Positions 6,442 to 14,438 of a stretch of DNA of 33,211 bases are shown piece after piece (the stretch's first letter is position 1; the number at the start of each line of letters is the position of its first letter). The stretch is from assembly GCA_031549685.1 (NCBI GenBank), contig JAVBPG010000055.1, forward strand, positions 1 through 33,211. The letters run 5' to 3'. The notes beneath the pieces were generated by a model. It worked only from the letters and a program-made list of their open reading frames with translations. It was not told the origin of the DNA and searched no databases. This DNA is from JAITMY01 sp031549685 (GTDB lineage Bacteria; Bacteroidota; Bacteroidia; Bacteroidales; UBA932). The position numbers were made by a program, and so were the translations under genes.

Positions 6442-9400
6442 ATGAACGAATCCCTTCTCGAAACGCTTACCCGACTCTTTGCGCTCTTTGCCGTGCGGGC
6501 CGATGTGGCGCTCAACAGCGCCCAGCAGGTTTTTGCCCGTTTCCTCGAAAATAAGGATTTGAACGACGACCAGTCGGTGCGCTTCATGCGCCAGCTCGAC
6601 GCCAACTTCAAAAGCTTTGAGCAAAACCAAAAGCAGCTGGAGGATTTGCAGGTCGAGACCAAGCACGTGTTTCAAACCAGCCTCACCCAGCTGGCCGACG
6701 GCGTGAACCGCGAGGTGGAGCAGCACCAAAAGGTGTGGCTCATACTCCAGCTCATTGAGTTTGTGGGCGACCTCAAGGTCAGCACGGCCGATATACTGGA
6801 GGCCGCGCGCAGCTTTTCGCGCATGCTTCGCATCAGCGAGTTTGAGTTCAACAACTGCATGTGCTTCATTCTGGGCAACGAAAAGTCGATGCCGCTCAAC
6901 GAAAAGCTACTGCTGGTGGCCGGACAAAACGGCTGCGCCGGTACACCGGTGCGCTTTTTGGAAAACAAAAAAATGGCCGGCAAGGTGTACGTGCTGCTTG
7001 TTGAAAGCACTAACACGTTGATGGTTAAATATTTTGGAGGAGGAAACCTCTTTCTCAACGGCCGCAACCTCAACGTGGGCCGCGCCTACATTTTCGGCGT
7101 AGGCGGCGTTATCCGTAGCCAGAAAATCGACCCCATTTACTACAATAAGGTTATTTCCACCTTTCACCAAAACGTGGAAAACGATGGCGTAGCCTTTGTG
7201 GCGCACGACATCAGCTACCGCTTCAGCGGCAGCACCAACGGCGTTCAGCCCTTTTCGTTCCATGCGCGCTCGGGCGAGCTGGTGGCCATTATGGGCGGCA
7301 GCGGCGTGGGTAAATCAACCCTGCTCAACCTGCTCAACGGGCACCTCAAGCCGCGCTCGGGGCAAATAAGCATCAACGGGTACGACATCCACACCGAGGC
7401 CCAAAGCATTGAGGGTGTGATAGGCTACGTGCCGCAGGACGACATGCTGGTGGAGGAGCTGACCGTGTACGAAAACCTGTACTACAACGCCCTACTCTGC
7501 TTTCGCGACTACACCGATGAGCAAATAGCCAAGGAAATCGACAGCGCCATTGAGCAGTTTGACCTGGTGGAGGCGCGCGACCTCAAGGTGGGCAACCCAC
7601 TCAACAAGTTCATCAGCGGCGGGCAGCGCAAGCGGCTCAACATAGCGCTGGAGCTCCTGCGGCAGCCCTCGGTGCTCTTCGTCGATGAGCCTACCTCGGG
7701 GCTTTCGTCCATTGACTCCGAAAAGGTAATGCTGCTGCTCAAGAAGCAGTCAATGCGAGGTAAGTTGGTGGTTATCAATATACACCAGCCGTCAAGCGAC
7801 CTATACAAGCTCTTCAACCGCGTGCTGATAATGGACCACGGCGGGCGCGTTATCTTTCAGGGCAACCCCATGGACGCCATTGTATATTTTAAGGAGGCCG
7901 CACACTTTTTGAACCCCGAGGAGAGCGAGTGCGCCGCCTGCGGCAACGTGAACACCGACCTCATTCTGCGCGTGGTGGAGGCCCGCGTGGTGAACGAGTA
8001 CGGGCGCCTTACGCGCAAGCGCAAGCGCACAGCCAGCGAGTGGTACCGGCAGTACATGATGAAGATAAATCCGAAAATCTGGAGCGAAATCCCACCCAAA
8101 TCGGAGCTGCCCAAGAACAACTTTAAGATTCCCGGTAAGGTAAAGCAGCTGCGCATTTTTATGCAGCGCAACATCAAGGCCAAGCTGGGCAACCACCAGT
8201 ACATGCTCATATCGCTGCTCGAGGCGCCCCTGCTGGCGCTCATACTGGGGTACTTTACCAAGTTTATTGCCGGCACGCCCGACAACCCCAACGAGTACAT
8301 CTTCAGCGAGAACTCCAACATACCCTCCTACCTTTTCATGTGCGTGGTGGCGGTTATGTTTTTTGGCCTGTCGGCCAGCGCCCAGGAAATTATCAGGGAC
8401 CGCAAGCTGCTGCAGCGCGAGCGCTTCCTTAACCTCAGCCGCAACAGCTACCTCATGTCCAAGGTGTTTGTAATGATGCTCATTTCGGCTGTTCAGGCGC
8501 TGTCGTTCATACTTATCGGCAACTACATTCTGGAAATACAGGGCATGCTGTGGCCCTACTTTGTTATCCTTTTTTCGGCCTCGGTATGCGCCAACCTCAT
8601 TGGGCTCAACATTTCGTCGGCGCTTAACTCCGAGGTGGCCATTTACATCCTCATACCGCTGATACTGGTACCGCAGCTGCTGTTTAGCGGCGTGGTGGTG
8701 CGCTTCGAAAAACTGCACAAGGCCTACACGGCCAACGTGTACGTCCCCATCATAGCCGACGCCATGGTGTCGCGCTGGGCGTATGAAGCGCTTGCCGTGG
8801 AGCAGTTTAAGGACAATAAGTACGAGCGCGAATTTTTTGACTACGACATGCCCATAAGCCGCCTGTCGTACGCCGCCGGATTTTACATACCGCAGCTGGA
8901 GGTCAACATTTCGGCCTTGCAGCGCGATATCCACCATGATACCGAGGCAGCCCAGGAGCGCCTGCAGCTGCTACGCAACGAGCTGCCGCAGGTACAGCGC
9001 GTGGCCGCCGAATTTGGCCTAAGCAGCTCGCAAGCCAACGATAGCCTTAGCCTCGAGCATTTTACGCCCGCCTACGCCGACCGGCTGAGGCAGGAGCTGG
9101 CCGCCCTGCGTCTGGCCCTGGCCGAGAGATCGCGCACCATATCGCAGCAGCGCAACGAGCACCTGCTGGCCCTGCAAAAGGAGCTGGGAGGCACGCAGGC
9201 GCTGGTGGAGCTCAAGCGCAGGTACCACAACAACGCGCTAGCCGAGGTGGTGCTCAACCAGAATGATTTTGACAAGATGTACATTGCCGACGGGCGGCTG
9301 ATACAGGTAAAAGACCCCATTTTTCGCGAGCCGCAGGCGCACAACGGGCGCGCCCACTTTTACGCGCCGTACAAAATGCTGGGCAAGCTAAAGATTGATA

Positions 9401-9552
9401 CGCTGTGGTTCAACGTGGGCGTGCTGTGGCTGGGCACCGCCCTGCTCTACGTAGCCCTCTACTTCGATTGGCTGCGGTGGGTGGTGTCGCAGAGCGACAA
9501 GCTGCGCCTGAGGCGCGTGGCTAAACGTATTGCAAGAATTATACCGAGCTAA
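6442..9552 (+). CDS. Large ABCG-like ABC transporter, ATPase-permease fusion
   Basis: 1036 residues. An N-terminal helical region of about 240 residues (perhaps TerB-like, and an FHA-like beta stretch around 190-220) precedes the ATPase. The ATPase has Walker A GGSGVGKST (285-293), signature SGGQRKR (from 392) and Walker B LFVDEPTSGL (D415-E416), the Thr-Ser-Gly-Leu form typical of ABCG half-transporters. An ABC-2 type membrane domain follows, with hydrophobic segments near 591-610, 630-648, 675-697, 702-728 and 733-755. A large extracytoplasmic region (about 756-985) contains a coiled coil (about 830-905), and a last segment lies at 986-1012. Substrate unknown; export is more likely than import, as no binding protein is near. 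Monocistronic. Confidence 0.88.
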   Translation: MNESLLETLTRLFALFAVRADVALNSAQQVFARFLENKDLNDDQSVRFMRQLDANFKSFEQNQKQLEDLQVETKHVFQTSLTQLADGVNREVEQHQKVWLILQLIEFVGDLKVSTADILEAARSFSRMLRISEFEFNNCMCFILGNEKSMPLNEKLLLVAGQNGCAGTPVRFLENKKMAGKVYVLLVESTNTLMVKYFGGGNLFLNGRNLNVGRAYIFGVGGVIRSQKIDPIYYNKVISTFHQNVENDGVAFVAHDISYRFSGSTNGVQPFSFHARSGELVAIMGGSGVGKSTLLNLLNGHLKPRSGQISINGYDIHTEAQSIEGVIGYVPQDDMLVEELTVYENLYYNALLCFRDYTDEQIAKEIDSAIEQFDLVEARDLKVGNPLNKFISGGQRKRLNIALELLRQPSVLFVDEPTSGLSSIDSEKVMLLLKKQSMRGKLVVINIHQPSSDLYKLFNRVLIMDHGGRVIFQGNPMDAIVYFKEAAHFLNPEESECAACGNVNTDLILRVVEARVVNEYGRLTRKRKRTASEWYRQYMMKINPKIWSEIPPKSELPKNNFKIPGKVKQLRIFMQRNIKAKLGNHQYMLISLLEAPLLALILGYFTKFIAGTPDNPNEYIFSENSNIPSYLFMCVVAVMFFGLSASAQEIIRDRKLLQRERFLNLSRNSYLMSKVFVMMLISAVQALSFILIGNYILEIQGMLWPYFVILFSASVCANLIGLNISSALNSEVAIYILIPLILVPQLLFSGVVVRFEKLHKAYTANVYVPIIADAMVSRWAYEALAVEQFKDNKYEREFFDYDMPISRLSYAAGFYIPQLEVNISALQRDIHHDTEAAQERLQLLRNELPQVQRVAAEFGLSSSQANDSLSLEHFTPAYADRLRQELAALRLALAERSRTISQQRNEHLLALQKELGGTQALVELKRRYHNNALAEVVLNQNDFDKMYIADGRLIQVKDPIFREPQAHNGRAHFYAPYKMLGKLKIDTLWFNVGVLWLGTALLYVALYFDWLRWVVSQSDKLRLRRVAKRIARIIPS

Positions 9553-9554
9553 AG

Positions 9555-9596
9555 GAGTGATGAGTAACGAGTGAAAAGTGATGAGTTACAGGTTAC
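9555..9596 (+). repeat. Left heptad array of the IVP cassette
   Basis: Six degenerate heptads: GAGTGAT, GAGTAAC, GAGTGAA, AAGTGAT, GAGTTAC and AGGTTAC. The reverse complement of the array at 9979-10013 reads AAGTGAT, TAGTGAC, GAGTGAT, TAGTGGT. The two arrays are therefore inverted copies of one family around the IVP gene. Confidence 0.8.
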
Positions 9597-9612
9597 AAGA
9601 AATACGGAGAAG

Positions 9613-9978
9613 ATGAAAACACATAAAGATTTGGAAGTTTGGAAAAGTTCTGTCGAAATGGTTACGACCATTTATCAACTCTCTCAAAAATTTCCGAAGG
9701 AAGAATTATATGGACTCTCCAATCAAATGAGGAGAGCTGCTGTTTCCGTTTCATCCAATATTGCAGAAGGCGCCGGTCGCCAATCAAATAAGGAGTTTAT
9801 TCAGTTTTTATACATTGCGATGGGCTCATTATCTGAGTTGGAAACGCAGACAATAATAGCTCGCAACTTAGGTTTTATAAATCTTGAAGAAAAACGGCAG
9901 TGCGAAGAACAATACACTTCAATTGCAAAAATGTTGTCCGGTCTGATAAACTTTATTAAACAAAAAACTAACGTGTAA
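9613..9978 (+). CDS. Four-helix-bundle protein of the 23S rRNA IVP / Avd-like family
   Basis: 121 residues with the family blocks KDLEVWK, PKEELYGLSNQMRRA, SVSSNIAEGAGRQS and GSLSELETQ. The start at 9613 gives the usual MKTHKDLEVWK beginning; an upstream in-frame ATG at 9571 lies inside the heptad array. The fold is a pentamer-forming four-helix bundle, first found encoded in intervening sequences of 23S rRNA genes and related to Avd, the accessory protein of diversity-generating retroelements. No reverse transcriptase or rRNA is in the window, so this is a free-standing copy of unknown role. It is clearly more AT-rich than both neighbours and sits between inverted heptad arrays, which suggests insertion as a cassette. 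Confidence 0.93.
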   Translation: MKTHKDLEVWKSSVEMVTTIYQLSQKFPKEELYGLSNQMRRAAVSVSSNIAEGAGRQSNKEFIQFLYIAMGSLSELETQTIIARNLGFINLEEKRQCEEQYTSIAKMLSGLINFIKQKTNV

Positions 9979-10013
9979 TCTACTAACCACTAATCACTCG
10001 TCACTAATCACTT
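9979..10013 (-). repeat. Right heptad array of the IVP cassette
   Basis: On the + strand the units are TCTACTA, ACCACTA, ATCACTC, GTCACTA and ATCACTT. They start right after the IVP stop codon and end eight bases before the peptidase ATG. The array is the inverted counterpart of 9555-9596; together they span 459 bp. Confidence 0.8.
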
Positions 10014-10021
10014 ATTAAAAA

Positions 10022-12115
10022 ATGAAAAACGTACTACTAATGACTGCTGCTGCAATGGCCCTCGTGGCCTCGTCGTGTGGCAACGACAACCCGCTGCTGG
10101 GCGAATTCAAAACACCGCATGGCGCCACGCCCTTTGACAAAATCAAAAACGAGCACTACATGCCCGCCTTTACCTACGGCATGGAGCAAGGCCGCAAAGA
10201 GGTCGATGCCATAGTGAACAACCCCGAGGCGCCCACCTTCGAAAACACCATTGCGGCGCTGGACTACGCGGGTGCGCTGCTCAACCGCACCAGCAGCATT
10301 TTTTTCAACCTCAACGAGGCCGAAACCAACCCCGAAATGCAAAAGATGGCGCAGGAGGTAATGCCCCTGCTCACCGAGTACAATAACGACATTAACCTGA
10401 ACGAGCAGCTGTTTGCCCGCGTAAAAGCGGTGTACGAAGCGGCCGACCGCAGCGCCCTTACCCCCGAGCAGGCCATGCTGCTGGAAAAAACCTACAAAAA
10501 CTTTACCCGCAGCGGCGCCAACCTCAGCGCGGCCGACAAGGAAAAGTACCGCGAGCTGTCGAAAACGCTCTCGAAGCTAAACCTTGATTTTAAGCAAAAT
10601 GTGCTGGCTGAAACCAACGCCTACACGCTCAGCATTACCGACTCGGCCAAGCTGCAAGGCCTGCCCGCAGCGGCGGTGGAGCAAGCCGCCAAAACCGCCA
10701 GGGAAAAGGGGCTCGAGGGCTGGGTGTTTACCCTACAGCAGCCCAGCTACCTGCCGTTTATGAAGTACGCGCAAGACCGCGACCTGCGCAAGCAGCTCTA
10801 CCGCGCCTACAACGTAAAGGGCAATCAGGGCAACGCCTACGACAATAACGAGGTGGTGCGCCAGATTGTAAACACGCGCCTGCAAATGGCGCAGCTGCTG
10901 GGCTACAAAACCTACGCCGACTACGCGCTTGAAAACCGCATGGCAGAAAATGCATCCAACGTAACCAAGCTGCTCACCGACCTGCTCAACGCCTCCAAGC
11001 CGTTTGGCAAGCAGGAGGTGGCCGAGGTGCAGGCCTACGCCAAGCGCAACGGAGCCAGCTTCGAAATTCAGCCCTACGACTGGTCGTTTTACTCCGAAAA
11101 GCTGCGCGATGAAAAGTACAGCATCAACGAGGAGTTGCTGCGCCCCTACTTCAAGGTGGACAACGTAACCAACGGTATTTTTGCGCTGGCCAACAAGTTG
11201 TACGGCATTTCGTTCAAGGAAAATAAAAGCATCCCCGTATATCACCCCGATGTAAAAGTCTACGAGGTGTTCGACAAGGATGGCTCTTTCCTGGCGCTCT
11301 ACTACGCCGACCTGTACCCGCGCGAAGGTAAGCGTAACGGTGCGTGGATGAACGATATTCAGCTGCAAAGCAGGAAGAACGGCGTGGACACCCGCCCGCA
11401 CATTGTCAACGTGTGCAACTTTACCAAGGCCACCGACAGCAAGCCCGCTCTGCTCACGTTCGACGAAGTAACTACCTTCCTGCACGAGTTTGGCCACGCG
11501 CTGCACGGCATGCTCTCGCAAGGTACCTACCCCAGCATCACGGGCACCAGCGTGTACCGCGATTTTGTGGAGCTGCCCTCGCAGATAATGGAGAACTGGG
11601 CAACCGAAAAGGAGTTCCTCGACATGTTTGCCGTGCACTACGAAACGGGCGAGAAAATTCCCGTGGAGCTGGTCGAAAAAATTGTGGCCAGCCAAAACTA
11701 CCTGGCCGGCTACCTTACGCTGCGCCAGCTCTCATTCGGCATTTTGGATATGAACTACCACTCCATCGACAAGCCGCTTACGGGCAGCATCGATGCCTTT
11801 GAGGTAAAAGCCATTGCCCCCACGCAGCTGCTGCCCCGCACGGAGGGCACCAGCATCAGCACGGCGCTGAGCCACATTTTTGCAGGCGGATACGCGGCCG
11901 GCTACTACAGCTACAAGTGGGCCGAGGTGCTGGAGGCCGACGCCTACTCGCTGTTCAAAAAGAACGGGATTTTTGACCAGGCAACTGCTACCTCATTCCG
12001 CGAGAATATTCTCTCGAAAGGCGGCAGCGAGCACCCCATGGTGCTGTACAAGCGCTTCCGCGGACAGGAGCCCACGGTGGACGCGCTGCTGGTAAAGGAA
12101 GGATTTAAGAAGTAA
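10022..12115 (+). CDS. dcp: M3 family metallopeptidase, Dcp-type peptidyl-dipeptidase, lipoprotein
   Basis: 697 residues. The zinc motif HEFGH is at 488-492, and the third ligand Glu517 is 25 residues further on (DFVELPSQIMENW), as in thimet oligopeptidase and Dcp. Dcp removes dipeptides from peptide C-termini and helps use peptides as nutrients. Unlike the Escherichia coli enzyme, this one begins with a lipoprotein signal (hydrophobic run and VASSC with Cys19), so it is predicted in the periplasm or on the outer membrane. The ATG at 10022 follows an AT-rich leader. Single gene. The Dcp assignment rather than oligopeptidase A is by overall resemblance and is less certain than the M3 family call. 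Confidence 0.93.
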   Translation: MKNVLLMTAAAMALVASSCGNDNPLLGEFKTPHGATPFDKIKNEHYMPAFTYGMEQGRKEVDAIVNNPEAPTFENTIAALDYAGALLNRTSSIFFNLNEAETNPEMQKMAQEVMPLLTEYNNDINLNEQLFARVKAVYEAADRSALTPEQAMLLEKTYKNFTRSGANLSAADKEKYRELSKTLSKLNLDFKQNVLAETNAYTLSITDSAKLQGLPAAAVEQAAKTAREKGLEGWVFTLQQPSYLPFMKYAQDRDLRKQLYRAYNVKGNQGNAYDNNEVVRQIVNTRLQMAQLLGYKTYADYALENRMAENASNVTKLLTDLLNASKPFGKQEVAEVQAYAKRNGASFEIQPYDWSFYSEKLRDEKYSINEELLRPYFKVDNVTNGIFALANKLYGISFKENKSIPVYHPDVKVYEVFDKDGSFLALYYADLYPREGKRNGAWMNDIQLQSRKNGVDTRPHIVNVCNFTKATDSKPALLTFDEVTTFLHEFGHALHGMLSQGTYPSITGTSVYRDFVELPSQIMENWATEKEFLDMFAVHYETGEKIPVELVEKIVASQNYLAGYLTLRQLSFGILDMNYHSIDKPLTGSIDAFEVKAIAPTQLLPRTEGTSISTALSHIFAGGYAAGYYSYKWAEVLEADAYSLFKKNGIFDQATATSFRENILSKGGSEHPMVLYKRFRGQEPTVDALLVKEGFKK

Positions 12116-12143
12116 TGGATAATGGTTAATTGTTAATGATTAA
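12116..12143 (+). repeat. Heptad array after dcp
   Basis: Four units (TGGATAA, TGGTTAA, TTGTTAA, TGATTAA) begin directly after the dcp stop codon. No inverted partner of this heptad was found in the same gap. Confidence 0.55.
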
Positions 12144-12168
12144 TGGGCCTTGGTCATAAAGTATAGAT

Positions 12169-12250
12169 ATAGACAGGATTTACAAAATTTACAGGATGTC
12201 TTTCATGTTAACCGAAGCTCGGCGAAGCCAATCTTGTAAATCCTGTCTAT
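12169..12250. repeat. Perfect 17-bp inverted repeat
   Basis: ATAGACAGGATTTACAA (12169-12185) is exactly complementary to 12234-12250, with 48 bases between. The loop contains a partial second copy of the arm (ATTTACAGGAT). It looks like a small palindromic intergenic element. The stretch to 12398 shows nothing further that I can name. Confidence 0.8.
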
Positions 12251-12398
12251 AAAACGACGATAGAAGTTTTTTCCATCATGTTGATTATCAAAAACGTGAA
12301 ATGGATTAACAAGTTTGTGTCTTTATTTTGTTGTAAATCCTCGTGATTTCTTTATGGTAAAATCTATACTTAATTAGCAATTCCAGAAATTCATCAAT

Positions 12399-12419
12399 AA
12401 AAAAAGGGGCAAGCCCCTT
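12399..12419 (-). terminator. Terminator at the 3' end of SRP RNA
   Basis: On the minus strand AAGGGGC-TT-GCCCCTT is followed by seven T residues. The CTTGCCCC part also forms the closing stem of the SRP RNA, so folding and termination share sequence. Confidence 0.75.
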
Positions 12420-12505
12420 ATATCGCACCGCTACAACCACCTACCCTTGCTACCTTCCGGTCCTGGGGGAGTTCAGCAGGAGCTGGTCGTATAAGACTTA
12501 CCCCA
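12405..12505 (-). ncRNA. ffs: Signal recognition particle RNA, small bacterial type
   Basis: Read on the minus strand, the conserved Ffh-binding hairpin is plain: CCAGGACCGGAAGGTAGCAA, with the GGAA tetraloop and the symmetric loop bases. The closing stem pairs GGGGTAAG at the 5' end with CTTGCCCC at the 3' end, with CTTATA/TATAAG further in. About 100 nt is the usual small form without an Alu domain. The RNA joins Ffh to target nascent membrane proteins to the inner membrane. It has its own promoter and terminator. The exact ends are estimated from the closing stem. Confidence 0.95.
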
Positions 12506-12514
12506 AAGCGGATG

Positions 12515-12545
12515 CAAAGGTAGCAATTCTTTACGTTTTAGCAAA
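12515..12545 (-). promoter_or_regulatory. SRP RNA promoter
   Basis: On the minus strand, TTTG (12545-12542), a 19-base spacer and TACCTTTG (12522-12515) give a full match to the Bacteroides consensus. Start of transcription is expected near 12508-12510. Confidence 0.8.
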
Positions 12546-12552
12546 TAAAAAC

Positions 12553-12560
12553 TATCTTTG
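12553..12560 (+). promoter_or_regulatory. -7 promoter box of the DUF4199 gene
   Basis: TATCTTTG is 30 bases before the ATG at 12591. It lies back to back with the SRP promoter: its -33 region overlaps the SRP core promoter, so the two polymerases may compete. Confidence 0.6.
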
Positions 12561-12590
12561 TGCCTACGAATAAAAAAAACAACCCTACAG

Positions 12591-13133
12591 ATGGAAAACA
12601 CGCAGGACAAAAAATCGGACGGATTCATAAAATACACCGCCACCTACGGCGCGTACTTAGGCATAGCCCTGGTCGCCGTTTCGCTGGTGGACTACATGCT
12701 CAATATGTACGGCACCTCGTCGTTTATGAACGCCATAAGCTACGCCGTATTTATAGGAGGTATTGTTGGCGCCACCCTGGCCTACCGCAGCAAGGCCCTC
12801 GGCGGATACATCGGCTACGGACAGGCGCTAAGGTTCGGCACCATGCTGTGCACCTTTGCCGCCGTCATACTCGGGGCGTACATGGCCATTCTGGTCAACT
12901 TTATCGACCCGGCCTACCTCGAAAAAAACTTCGACATCGTGGCTGAGAACATGGCCGCCAGCGGAGCGTACACCGAAGATCAGATTGACATGGCCATGAG
13001 CATGTCGCGCTCCATGACCACGCCCCTAAGCATGGTGCTCATTTCCATGCTGACATACTCCATTCTCGGTTTTTTGGTTTCGCTCGTAACCTCTATTTTC
13101 ATAAAAAAGGAAAACCCCAACCCCAGCTTCTAA
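12591..13133 (+). CDS. DUF4199 family membrane protein
   Basis: 180 residues. The start at 12591 rather than 12558 is chosen because 12558 lies within the promoter box. Four hydrophobic segments are visible: TYGAYLGIALVAVSLVDYML, SYAVFIGGIVGATLAY, ALRFGTMLCTFAAVILGAYM, and a last one ending in a basic tail. The GYIGYGQALRFG motif between the second and third segments is typical of DUF4199 proteins of Bacteroidota. The function is unknown. In this phylum the gene is commonly found just before a GT2 glycosyltransferase, as here, so a role in the same envelope process is possible (inference). Confidence 0.85.
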   Translation: MENTQDKKSDGFIKYTATYGAYLGIALVAVSLVDYMLNMYGTSSFMNAISYAVFIGGIVGATLAYRSKALGGYIGYGQALRFGTMLCTFAAVILGAYMAILVNFIDPAYLEKNFDIVAENMAASGAYTEDQIDMAMSMSRSMTTPLSMVLISMLTYSILGFLVSLVTSIFIKKENPNPSF

Positions 13134-13166
13134 ATCCGAATTTTAAAGTCTGAAATCCGAAATCAC
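13132..13166 (+). repeat. Heptads ending at the glycosyltransferase start codon
   Basis: Five units (AAATCCG, AATTTTA, AAGTCTG, AAATCCG, AAATCAC) begin within the DUF4199 stop codon and end exactly at the ATG at 13167. They fill the whole gap between the two genes. Confidence 0.65.
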
Positions 13167-14117
13167 ATGGATATTTCAATTGTAGTACCCATATACAACG
13201 AGGAGGAGTCGCTGCCCGAGCTCATGGCCTGGATCAAGCGCGTGGTTTACCAGCACAGGCTCTCGTGCGAGGTGGTAATGGTTGACGACGGCAGCACCGA
13301 CCGCTCGTGGAAGGTGGTGCAAGGCCTGCAGAAGGAGTACGGCGACATGCTGCACGGCGTTCGCCTGCAGCGCAACTACGGCAAGGCCGCCGCGCTCTAC
13401 TGCGGTTTTGCGGCAGCGCAGGGCAGCGTGGTCATTACCATGGATGCCGACCTGCAGGACAGCCCCGACGAAATTCCCGAGCTGTACCGCATGGTAAGCG
13501 AGGAGGGCTACGATGTGGTGTCGGGCTGGAAAAAGAAGCGCCACGACCCGCTGGGCAAGCGCCTGCCCAGCAAGCTGTACAACGCCACCGTGCGCATGGT
13601 TACGGGCATTAAGCTGCACGATATGAACTGCGGCCTCAAGGCGTACAAGCGAAAGGTGGTAAAAAGCATTGAGGTGTACGGCGACATGCACCGCTACATA
13701 CCGGTGCTGGCCAAGCAGGCGGGCTTCAAAAAAATAGGCGAAAAGGTGGTACAGCACCAGGCGCGCAAGTACGGCGAAAGTAAGTTCGGCTGGCAGCGCT
13801 TCATGACGGGATTTCTTGACATGATGTCGGTCATATTTGTTACCAAATTCGGCAAAAAGCCCATGCACTTCTTCGGCGTAATGGGTACGCTCATGTTCTT
13901 CATCGGCCTGCTCATGGCCATTTACTTAGGCGCCAACAAAATTATCTGCATGAGCAAGGGAGCATCGGCGCCGCTGGTAACCAGCAGCCCCTACTTTTAC
14001 ATCGGGCTCACGGTAATGGTAATGGGAACGCTGCTCTTCCTTTCGGGCTACCTCGGCGAGCTCATCGCCCGCAGCTCCGGCGACCGGAACCAGTACCTGG
14101 TGGAGGAAGAGATATAA
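13167..14117 (+). CDS. GT2 glycosyltransferase, polyprenyl-phosphate sugar transferase type
   Basis: 316 residues. A GT-A domain has VDDGSTD (39-45), the metal-binding DAD in MDADLQD (93-95) and the DMNCGLKAYKR region. It is followed by two membrane segments (about 234-255 and 276-300) and a short tail. This layout is that of DPM1/GtrB/ArnC-like enzymes that load a sugar onto undecaprenyl phosphate on the cytoplasmic face. The sugar cannot be told from sequence. It lies 33 bases after the DUF4199 gene and is probably co-transcribed with it. No flippase or acceptor transferase is in the window. Confidence 0.92.
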   Translation: MDISIVVPIYNEEESLPELMAWIKRVVYQHRLSCEVVMVDDGSTDRSWKVVQGLQKEYGDMLHGVRLQRNYGKAAALYCGFAAAQGSVVITMDADLQDSPDEIPELYRMVSEEGYDVVSGWKKKRHDPLGKRLPSKLYNATVRMVTGIKLHDMNCGLKAYKRKVVKSIEVYGDMHRYIPVLAKQAGFKKIGEKVVQHQARKYGESKFGWQRFMTGFLDMMSVIFVTKFGKKPMHFFGVMGTLMFFIGLLMAIYLGANKIICMSKGASAPLVTSSPYFYIGLTVMVMGTLLFLSGYLGELIARSSGDRNQYLVEEEI

Positions 14118-14193
14118 ATACACACGACACGAAGGGGCACAACTTTAGCCGGCGCCTACGCCGAACGGAAAATATAAAATAGTGCTATTGTCA

Positions 14194-14367
14194 GGAGATT
14201 CCTCGACTTCGCTGCGCTTCGCTCAGGGTTCGCTCGGAATGACGATTGCGTAAGGTAAAGAAATGGAGGGGGAGCGGCTATGCCGCTCCCCCTCCATTAA
14301 AGATAAAGTGGCAATCCTCATTCCGACCAAACGAGCGAGGTACGAGCAAGCGCGTGGAGGAATCTCC
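14194..14367. repeat. 174-bp concentric palindrome of two 50-nt modules
   Basis: A 17-bp perfect hairpin (14262-14278 with 14282-14298) lies at the centre. Around it, 14235-14249 pairs with 14311-14325 (14 of 15) and 14194-14204 pairs with 14357-14367 (perfect). All three pairs share the same centre near 14280. Each half is a long, about 50-nt form of the GTCAT...ATCTCC module with stem ATTCC/GGAAT. No gene lies here. The central hairpin could stop transcription of the glycosyltransferase gene, though it lacks a good T-run. Confidence 0.8.
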
Positions 14368-14387
14368 ATGCATGAACTACGAATAAC

Positions 14388-14432
14388 TTGAATCTTTGAA
14401 TCTTGAATCTTTGAATTTTGAATCTTTAAATA
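14388..14432 (+). repeat. Three 15-bp repeats before the OPT gene
   Basis: TTGAATCTTTGAATC is repeated three times with slight changes, each a 7+8 unit pair. The array ends six bases before the ATG at 14439. Confidence 0.75.
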
Positions 14433-14438
14433 AAAATT

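Noticed and set aside
9613..9978. Diversity-generating retroelement
   Set aside because: The Avd-like fold alone is not enough. No reverse transcriptase, template repeat or variable repeat is found in the window.
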